A DNA stretch of 64,000 bases from the NCBI RefSeq assembly GCF_016648105.1, contig NZ_JACVVE010000001.1, forward strand, positions 1-64,000, read 5' to 3'. Both the position numbers and the translations under genes were made by a program. Positions 57,522 to 64,000 of this stretch are shown here, in pieces. Below the pieces are notes generated by a model, which was not told the DNA's origin, did not search any database, and was given only the letters and a program-made list of their open reading frames with translations. The stretch comes from Pseudomonas sp. S31 (GTDB lineage Bacteria > Pseudomonadota > Gammaproteobacteria > Pseudomonadales > Pseudomonadaceae). Each line of letters starts with the position of its first letter. Position 1 is the stretch's first letter.

Positions 57522-58211
57522 ATGCGCGTATTGAGCAAGATCAACGACCGTATCAAGCGCAAAGGACTGCGCAATACCTTCAACGCCGCGTTCAAGCGTT
57601 TCGTCTTCTATCACTGGGAGCTCGTGTGGATGGAGCGCGATCTGGTCAGCCCGGTCCCGCCCCACCGGCTCAAACCCTACCCGCCGCTGCGTGTCGAGGC
57701 GATCACGGTGAACAATGTCAAAGCCTTCGCCCGGCATTTCGGCGACCGCGTCGAGACCATGCGCGAGCTGGCCGCCGAGGGCCACACCGGGCTGATGTTC
57801 CTCGACGACGCAGGCGACGTGGTGGCGTTCATCTGGGGCAGCGCCCGGCACTACCACGACCGCCACTTCTATGGCTGCTGGTTCCCGGTGGGGCCTGGCG
57901 AGTTCTTCGAGTTTGGCGGCGAGCTGACCCGCAAGTACTGGGGCACCGAGCTGTCCGTCGACCTGCAGCTGGCGCTGTGGAAAGCCATGGCGGCCCAGGG
58001 CTGCACCAAGGTGGTGGACGTGTGCGAGCAGCACAATATCCCGGCGCTCAAGCTGCACCTGCGCATGGGCTACCAGGAGCAGGGACGCATCATGAACGTG
58101 TACTGCCTGTTCGGCCGCTGGAAATTCTTCCGCGAGTCTCGCTACAGCGACTCACGCCTGGAACCGTTGCGCAAGCCCACGGCGGAAACCGCCCCGGCCG
58201 CGGCCTCCTGA
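57522..58211 (+). CDS. GNAT-family N-acetyltransferase
   Basis: A 229-residue protein. The N-terminal helix-rich part (KINDRIKRKGLRNTFNAAFKRFVFYHWELVWMERDL) precedes a GNAT fold of about 130 residues ending with DVCEQHNIPALKLHLRMGYQEQGRI, the acetyl-CoA-side 'N-x-A-x2-L-x3-G-F' pattern. It probably acetylates an amino sugar or the growing repeat. AGGAGGC precedes the ATG. Confidence 0.85.
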   Translation: MRVLSKINDRIKRKGLRNTFNAAFKRFVFYHWELVWMERDLVSPVPPHRLKPYPPLRVEAITVNNVKAFARHFGDRVETMRELAAEGHTGLMFLDDAGDVVAFIWGSARHYHDRHFYGCWFPVGPGEFFEFGGELTRKYWGTELSVDLQLALWKAMAAQGCTKVVDVCEQHNIPALKLHLRMGYQEQGRIMNVYCLFGRWKFFRESRYSDSRLEPLRKPTAETAPAAAS

Positions 58212-58214
58212 ACC

Positions 58215-59381
58215 ATGGCCTTGCGCTTGAGCTGGTGCGCCTCGCTGCGCACCCCCGACTTCCCCGCTGCCGACTATGAGGCGCTGCGCCAGCGCCTGCC
58301 CGGCAGCACCCCGTTCAACCACCTGGCCTGGCTGCAGGCTGCCGAGGCGGCCCTGGGCCCAGGCCAGCAACTGCAGGTACTGCTCGGCCACCAGGGCGAA
58401 CGACTGTGCCTGTGCCTACCCCTGGTCCGCGCCCGCGAGCCTTTCGGCCCGCTGCATGTGCCGGTGGTGCGCCACCTCGGCTACCCACTGGCCGACCGCA
58501 TCGCGTTGCTCATCGACCTGCCCGTCGCCTACGCCAGCCGGGTGCTGGCCACGATCCGCCAGCAGTTGCCGCACGCCCTGCTGCAACTGAGCGAGGTGCC
58601 GGGTGAGGCCGATGGCTGGCTGCGCCAATGGGCGGCGCAGAGTTCGATGTTCGAGCGGCGCCTGACCTGCAAGGTGCCGGTGCACCGCATCAGTGACGCC
58701 GACCGCCAGGAAATCAGCGGCGACCCGCGCTACAAGCTGCGCCGCGCGCGCAAGCGGATCAAGGCCTGTGGCGCCCAGGTACGGCGGGTGATAGCCAACC
58801 CCGACAACATCCGCGCACTGCTCGACGCGGTCAGCGCGGTCGAGGCGGCCAGCTGGAAAGGCGACGACGAGGTCGGCATCTTTTCCGCTGAACAGCATCG
58901 CCAATGGATGTACCAGGCGTTCACCGCGCTGGCCGCCGAGGGCTTGGTGTGCCTGGTGCTGCTCGAACTCGACGGGCGCTGCATCAGTTATCGCCTGGGC
59001 CTGCTCGAACGCGGCCGGGTGTACGACTACAACCTCGCCTTCACCCCCGAGTACCGCGACCTGGGCAGTGGCCGGGTGCTGCTCGAAGAATTCATCCATT
59101 GGGGCCTGGACGAAGGCTGGAGCTGGGTCGACGCTTCGCGCGTGAGCCTGAGCAATTCCAGCCACCAGCTCCACGAACGCATGACCGACGCCATCGAACA
59201 GTGGCGCCTGAGTTGCTACAGCTGGCGTCTCGACGGCTTGCTGCTGGGCCTGGCCCTGCGCACCTGGCAGCGGCTCAAGCCGCACCTTCGCAAGGGCACG
59301 CCGGCCAAGCCCGCCGACAGCACTGCCCCCATCCCGCAACAGGAGAGCCCGAATGCCATCCCAGGTCATAGTCAACGCTGA
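58215..59381 (+). CDS. GNAT/FemAB-like acyltransferase (CelD/BcsL type)
   Basis: A 388-residue protein with a central GNAT-like domain: RYKLRRARKRIKACGAQVRRV, then AASWKGDDEVGIFSAEQHRQW and ISYRLGLLERGRVYDYNLAFTPEYRDLGSGRVLLEEFI, a wording common to the Acetyltransf_6/CelD family found in cellulose and EPS clusters. Function in the pathway is likely acylation of the polymer or an intermediate. It ends 29 bp inside the next gene. Confidence 0.87.
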   Translation: MALRLSWCASLRTPDFPAADYEALRQRLPGSTPFNHLAWLQAAEAALGPGQQLQVLLGHQGERLCLCLPLVRAREPFGPLHVPVVRHLGYPLADRIALLIDLPVAYASRVLATIRQQLPHALLQLSEVPGEADGWLRQWAAQSSMFERRLTCKVPVHRISDADRQEISGDPRYKLRRARKRIKACGAQVRRVIANPDNIRALLDAVSAVEAASWKGDDEVGIFSAEQHRQWMYQAFTALAAEGLVCLVLLELDGRCISYRLGLLERGRVYDYNLAFTPEYRDLGSGRVLLEEFIHWGLDEGWSWVDASRVSLSNSSHQLHERMTDAIEQWRLSCYSWRLDGLLLGLALRTWQRLKPHLRKGTPAKPADSTAPIPQQESPNAIPGHSQR

Positions 59382-60123
59382 CGATTTCGGCCTCAGCGCC
59401 CATACCAACGCGGTGATCCTGCGTGCCTTCCAGGCCGGGCTGATCAGCTCGGCGACCATCATGGCCAACATGCCGGCCTTTGCCCCTGCCTGTGTGCTGG
59501 CCCACCAACCGGCGCTGCGGGGGCGCATCGGTCTGCATTTCAACCTGACCTACGGCCGTCCGCTGAGCCAGGCGATCCTGGCCGAACCACGTTTCTGCAC
59601 ACCCCATGGCGAGTTCGACCTGCGCCTCAAGCGCCGCGCCCTGCGCCTGAGCCCGCGCGAGCGCGGCGCAGTGCAAGAGGAGCTGCGCGCCCAATGGCAG
59701 CATTGCCTGGACCACGGAGTGCTGCCCAGTCACCTAGACTCACACCAGCATGTGCACAATATCTGGCCGATCGGCGACCTGGTGGCCCGCTTCGCCCGCG
59801 AGCAAAGCGTGCCGGTGCGCCTGGCACGCAACCTGGGGCACAACATCGGCCCGCTCAAGCGCGCCTTCAAGACCTTGCTCAACCTGCGTCTGCGCCAGCT
59901 CAGCGGCGCTACCGCAGATTACGTCTGCACCCCTGCCGACCTCAAGGCTGGGCTGGCCCCTGCAACCGGTGTGCTGGAAGTCGTCGCCCACCCCAGTGCC
60001 CTGGGTGGCCGCGACTTCGGCGATGCCTACCTGGATTCCGGTGAGTCCCTGCAGGCGCTGATCGAGCAGCGCTTGCAAGCGGTGGAGCGGATCAGCTACG
60101 CGGCGATGCCAGACGTGGTCTGA
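59353..60123 (+). CDS. ChbG/HpnK (YdjC-like) family deacetylase
   Basis: A 256-residue carbohydrate deacetylase. The metal-binding aspartate lies in VNADDFGLSAHT (residues 7-18) and the histidines in HLDSHQHVHN; IGLHFNLTYGRPL is also conserved. Relatives remove N-acetyl groups from oligosaccharides or lipid-linked amino sugars. It is the last gene of the operon and the second deacetylase in it. AGGAG precedes the ATG inside the previous gene. Confidence 0.9.
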   Translation: MPSQVIVNADDFGLSAHTNAVILRAFQAGLISSATIMANMPAFAPACVLAHQPALRGRIGLHFNLTYGRPLSQAILAEPRFCTPHGEFDLRLKRRALRLSPRERGAVQEELRAQWQHCLDHGVLPSHLDSHQHVHNIWPIGDLVARFAREQSVPVRLARNLGHNIGPLKRAFKTLLNLRLRQLSGATADYVCTPADLKAGLAPATGVLEVVAHPSALGGRDFGDAYLDSGESLQALIEQRLQAVERISYAAMPDVV

Positions 60124-60143
60124 TCCCAGGCCTGATGTCGGGC

Positions 60144-60419
60144 TCAGGGGTTGATGGAACCTTTGAGCCCCTTCCCCGCCTTGAACTTGGCAGCGCGCAC
60201 GCCGGGGATCTCCACGATGTCACCGGTCCTCGGGTTGCGCCCCTTGCGCGGAGCCCGCGGCGTGGGCGAGAACGTACCGAAGTTGACCAGCGTGACCGTC
60301 TGGCCCTTGGCCAAGGCCTGGGAAATACAGTCGAGGAAGCTGTCAAGCGCTTCCCGGGCGATCTTCTTCTGGATATTGGCTTTCTTCGCGACGTTTTCGA
60401 CCAGGTCTTTTTTGTTCAT
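60144..60419 (-). CDS. HU-family DNA-binding protein
   Basis: A 91-residue histone-like protein. MNKKDLVENVAKKANIQKKIAREALDSF is the helical dimer body, and VNFGTFSPTPRAPRKGRNPRTGDIVEIP is the DNA-bending arm with the conserved RNPRTG and proline. It is divergent in sequence from the main HU subunits and may be a secondary HU (HupN-like) protein. It is convergent with the EPS operon. Confidence 0.92.
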   Translation of the reverse strand: MNKKDLVENVAKKANIQKKIAREALDSFLDCISQALAKGQTVTLVNFGTFSPTPRAPRKGRNPRTGDIVEIPGVRAAKFKAGKGLKGSINP

Positions 60420-60562
60420 TGGGCTGTCCTGTGAGCTGGATGCAAAAGCCCGGCATTCAGCGCGAATGCCGACGCAGCCTGCATTTCAGAGGCTGGGCGT
60501 GCAGATCGCAACTGGTAAAAATGTCAGTAGCCAAACGGCTTCAGGACCGTTATGCAGGTGCT

Positions 60563-62714
60563 TCAACGACTGCCAGAGTGACGCTGCCGGTGGTTGTCCA
60601 GCCAGGCTTGCAAGGCCTCGGCAGGCATTGGCCGACCGAGCAGGAAGCCCTGGCCCTGGTCACAACCGGCATTGCGCAGAAAATCGTATTGTTCCTGGGT
60701 TTCGATGCCTTCGGCGGTGATGTGGTAGCCCAGGGCATGGCCAAGGTCGATGATCGCCCGGGCGATGGCCACCGCGTCGTCATCGCCCGGCAGGTCCTTG
60801 ATGAACGCCCGGTCGATCTTCAAGTGGTCGATCGGCAAGGCGCGCAGGTAGGCCAGCGATGAATACCCGGTGCCGAAGTCGTCGACCGCCGTCGCCACAC
60901 CCATCGCACGCAGTTGCGCCAGGGCGGCACAGGCCTGCTGCTGGCTTTCCATCAGCAGGCTCTCGGTGATTTCCACTTCCAGCAGGCTGGGGCTCAGGCC
61001 ATGGCGTTCGAGGGCCACGGCCAGGCTCGAGACATAGTCGCTGCGCTCGATCTGCAAGGGCGCCACGTTGATCGCCAGCGGGCCCGGCAGGCAATCCTTG
61101 GCGCGCCAGGCGGCCAATTGCGCGCAGGCCAGTTCCAGCACCCGCTCCCCCAAAGGGATGATCAGACCGGTACGCTCGGCCAGCGGGATGAACTCACCAG
61201 GCGACACCAGGCCATGGTCCGGGTCGCGCCAGCGCAGCAGCGCCTCGACACCCTCCACGCGGCCACTGAACAGGTCGAGCTTGGGTTGGTACCACAGTTC
61301 GAATTCATTGTGCTGCAGCGCCCGGCGCAGGTTGCGTTCCAGCTCCAGGCGCTGCTGCAGGCGCTGGGTCATGTCCGGGTGGTACGGGCGCCAGGCGTTG
61401 CGCCCGCTTTCCTTGGCCACGTACATGGCGGTGTCGGCGTGACGCAGGAGGTTGACGACGTCTTCGCCGTGCTGTGGGCACCAGGCCAGGCCGATACTGC
61501 CGGTTACCAGCGCGGCGTTGCCGTTGAGGTCGAACGGCCGTCGCAAGCAGCTCAGCAGATGGCGCACCTGGTGGTTGATCTGACCATGGGTGCCCTGGAG
61601 CATGAACACGAATTCATCACCCCCCAGCCGACACACCCGGTCCGAGCTGTCGAGTTCCTGCAGGAAGCGCGCCGTGGCCTGCTGCAGCAACAGGTCGCCC
61701 ATGGCATGGCCAAGGCTGTCGTTGACCTGCTTGAAGCCGTCGATATCGAGCATCAGCACGGCCAGGCCATGGCCGTGGGCGATGGCCTGGGTCAGCTGTT
61801 GCTGGAACAGTACCCGGTTCGGCAGGCCGGTGATGGTGTCGTAATGGGCCAGGCGCTCGAAGCGGGCCTGCGAGCGGCGCAGCTCGCGGTTGCCCTGCTG
61901 CAATTGGCGCTGCTTGCGGTTGAGCTGGGCGACGAACAGGCTGAACAGCCCAGTGCAGCCCAGGGCAAGCCAGAACAGCGACGAACCGAACAGGCTCAAT
62001 ACCGGCCAGCCGCCGCGCGGCTGCGCCACCATCTGCCAGACACCGCCGGGCACATCGACGCTGACCGTGGCGTGGGGCGATTCGAACAGACGGGGGTCGC
62101 CCCAGATCATGCCGCCTTGCGCGCCCTGGCCGTCGAGGCCCCGCACGGCCAACTCGAAATCGGTGTCGGGACGAAGGCCCGTTTCAAGCAACAAGCGGTC
62201 TACATCAGCGACAATCGATATGTTTCCCCAATAGAACAGCACGTTTCGCTTGCCGCTAACGAACACCGGCCGGCGACTGTTCCGGCAGTCGGCGATAGTC
62301 CAGGCCGATCAGGCCTTCGTTGCCTTGCAGGGGAAAGATATCGCGCACCACATCGTCCGGGGCCAAGGCGATGGTGCGCATGTACGACACCGAGCTCAGT
62401 GCATCCTCGGCCATGTTGCGAAAATGCTCGACACTGATCGCACCATCGACGGTGATCAACTGGGCGATCCCCTCCGCCTCGCCGAAGGCGGCGCGCAGCT
62501 GCGCCTCCAGGGCGCCACGCACACCCGCCAGACGTGCATCGACCTGGGCCAGCTGTTCGCTGTACCGGCGTTGCGTGTCCAGGTGCCCGAGGGCCAGCGA
62601 CAAGCCGATGCCGGCCAAGGCGAACGTGACCGGCAGCAGGCGCTGGAACGAACGCCTCAGGCAGCCGGACGCCGCTGGCTGAGGGTCTGAATAGGGGGAA
62701 TGGGGGCTGGTCAT
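60563..62714 (-). pseudogene. CHASE-GGDEF-EAL cyclic-di-GMP protein, broken in the CHASE domain
   Basis: Two minus-strand frames together make one protein. The upstream part (62256-62714) has a membrane helix and the first half of a CHASE sensor domain, then runs into TAG after GLDYRRLPEQSP. The downstream part (60563-62266, GTG) resumes with RRPVFVSGKRNVLFYWGNISIVAD, the end of CHASE, then a second membrane helix, a full GGDEF domain (RLGGDEFVFML) and a full EAL domain (EGVEALLRW, DDFGTGYSSL). Compared with typical CHASE domains roughly 30 residues are missing at the junction, so a short deletion rather than one lost base is likely. The GGDEF lacks the RxxD inhibitory site (DSSD instead). 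The downstream frame alone could still be translated. Confidence 0.8.
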
Positions 62715-62852
62715 AGGCCTGCAGGTACTTGCGATTGCTCCTGTATCGGCGCAAGGCCAGCAATATTGAGCCAGACTGGTGTTTTTCTGCGGCTGAGCGC
62801 ATGCTCGAAGCTGAATCGCTTCATCAGCCCACTCCTATGAGGTGCAGTCGCC

Positions 62853-64000
62853 ATGGATCCAATGCTCGATTCGCTGTTTCCCAACGCCGATGCCATTCCT
62901 GAGCCCTGGCGCCTGGATGCGCCCATGGAGCAACGCGATTATCTGGTCGACGGCACCTTGCGGCGCTGGGACGGCCCGCTGGCCACGGTACGCAGCCCGG
63001 TGTGGCTCAAGCAGGCCGACGGCGAGCGCCAGGTCATCCTCGGCAGCGCCCCGCTGCTGGACGCCGACACCGCCCTGACCGCCCTGGACGCCGCCGTGCA
63101 GGCCTACGACAAAGGCCGCGGTGCCTGGCCAACGCTGCGCGTGGCCGAACGCATCCAGCACGTCGAGGCGTTCCTGGCGCGCATGCGCGAACAGCGCCAG
63201 GCCGTGGTGAAGCTACTGATGTGGGAGATCGGCAAGAACCTCAAGGACTCGGAAAAGGAATTCGACCGCACCTGCGACTACATCGTCGACACCATCAATG
63301 CACTCAAGGACCTCGACCGACGCTCCAGCCGCTTCGAGCTCGAGCAGGGCACCCTCGGCCAGATCCGTCGCGCGCCGCTGGGCGTGGCGCTGTGCATGGG
63401 GCCCTACAACTACCCGCTGAACGAGACCTTCACCACCTTGATCCCCGCGTTGATCATGGGCAACACGGTGGTGTTCAAGCCCGCCAAGTTCGGCGTGCTG
63501 CTGATCCGCCCGCTGCTCGAAGCGTTCCGCGACAGCTTCCCGCCGGGAGTGATCAACGTCATCTATGGTCGTGGTCGCGAAACCGTGAGCGCACTGATGG
63601 CCAGCGGCAAGGTCGATGTGTTCGCCTTCATCGGCACCCACAAGGCCGCCAGCGACCTCAAGAAGCTTCACCCACGCCCCCACCGGCTGCGCGCCGCGCT
63701 CGGCCTGGATGCCAAGAATCCAGGCATCGTGCTGCCCCAGGTCGACCTCGACAACGCGGTCGAGGAAGCGGTCACCGGCGCCCTGTCGTTCAATGGCCAG
63801 CGCTGCACTGCGTTGAAGATCCTGTTCGTCCATGAACAGGTGGTCGAGGCGTTCCTCGACAAGTTCCAGCGCAAGCTGGCCGCGCTCAAGCCCGGCATGC
63901 CCTGGGAGCCTGGCGTGGCGCTGACGCCGTTGCCCGAGGCCGGCAAGATCGACTACCTCGATGGCTTGGTGGCCGACGCCACCGCCAAGGGGGCGCGGGT
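62853..64000 (+). CDS. GapN-like NADP-dependent glyceraldehyde-3-phosphate dehydrogenase, 5' part
   Basis: An aldehyde dehydrogenase that runs off the window after 382 codons. It contains LCMGPYNYPLNETFTTLIPALI with GNTVVFKPAKFG, wording typical of the ALDH11/GapN branch, which makes 3-phosphoglycerate and NADPH without phosphorylation. The catalytic cysteine is in FNGQRCTALK. At the usual glutamate position the sequence reads GLDAK in place of ELGGK. GAGG lies 10 bases before the ATG. It is divergent from the broken cyclic-di-GMP gene. Confidence 0.85.
   Translation, partial: MDPMLDSLFPNADAIPEPWRLDAPMEQRDYLVDGTLRRWDGPLATVRSPVWLKQADGERQVILGSAPLLDADTALTALDAAVQAYDKGRGAWPTLRVAERIQHVEAFLARMREQRQAVVKLLMWEIGKNLKDSEKEFDRTCDYIVDTINALKDLDRRSSRFELEQGTLGQIRRAPLGVALCMGPYNYPLNETFTTLIPALIMGNTVVFKPAKFGVLLIRPLLEAFRDSFPPGVINVIYGRGRETVSALMASGKVDVFAFIGTHKAASDLKKLHPRPHRLRAALGLDAKNPGIVLPQVDLDNAVEEAVTGALSFNGQRCTALKILFVHEQVVEAFLDKFQRKLAALKPGMPWEPGVALTPLPEAGKIDYLDGLVADATAKGAR

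Overview
The window is typical high-GC Pseudomonas DNA. Several signs point to the Pseudomonas putida group: a complete benRABCDK-catA-benE-benF block whose gene order, as I remember it, matches P. putida; many inverted pairs of the P. putida-type REP sequence (core gcgggtttacccgc or gcgggcttgcccgc); and a large exopolysaccharide locus resembling the 'pea' cluster of P. putida. The species link is from recalled gene order, not from a search.

Layout. (1) 0-4.6 kb: an old-yellow-enzyme reductase, a luciferase-like flavin oxidoreductase, a LysR regulator and a membrane DUF457 protein. (2) 4.6-14.5 kb: benzoate uptake and degradation, all on the minus strand: BenR regulator, benABC dioxygenase, benD dehydrogenase, benK and benE transporters, benF porin and a catechol 1,2-dioxygenase. 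Two 15-bp XylS/BenR half-sites lie just before benA. (3) 14.6-20.4 kb: an ABC importer for a quaternary amine (ATPase, permease, binding protein), followed by a GATase-type AraC regulator and faced by a divergent LysR gene. (4) 20.4-26.2 kb: a lipoprotein, an inositol-monophosphatase family enzyme, a delta-60-repeat-like protein, a tandem universal stress protein, the lipid A deacylase PagL and a phytanoyl-CoA dioxygenase family protein. (5) 26.3-35.7 kb: polyamine/GABA metabolism: a PtrR-like LysR gene divergent from succinate-semialdehyde dehydrogenase, an orphan SF1 helicase, then an AraC regulator divergent from glutamylpolyamine synthetase, polyamine-binding protein and FAD oxidase. (6) 35.8-43.7 kb: a toxin-antitoxin pair in AT-rich surroundings, an OafA/SGNH acyltransferase, a DUF3313-like lipoprotein, L-serine dehydratase with a divergent LysR gene, and a phosphoethanolamine-transferase-like membrane enzyme. 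(7) 44.1-60.1 kb: a 15-gene, mostly start-stop-overlapping operon for a Wzx/Wzy-type exopolysaccharide. (8) 60.1-64 kb: an HU-like protein, a CHASE-GGDEF-EAL gene broken by a frameshift/deletion, and the 5' part of a GapN-like aldehyde dehydrogenase that leaves the window.

How it works together. Benzoate crosses BenF and BenK/BenE, is dihydroxylated by BenABC, oxidised by BenD to catechol and cleaved by CatA. The polyamine genes feed the gamma-glutamylation route and SSADH. The exopolysaccharide operon makes UDP-glucuronate, epimerises it, builds a lipid-linked repeat with four dedicated transferases, decorates or deacetylates it, flips and polymerises it, and exports it through a PCP/OPX machine. 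Its tyrosine-kinase-like partner has lost the Walker A lysine, and the cyclic-di-GMP gene next door looks damaged. These two points, a ribosome-site-masking hairpin before the DUF457 gene and the orphan helicase are the most interesting items.
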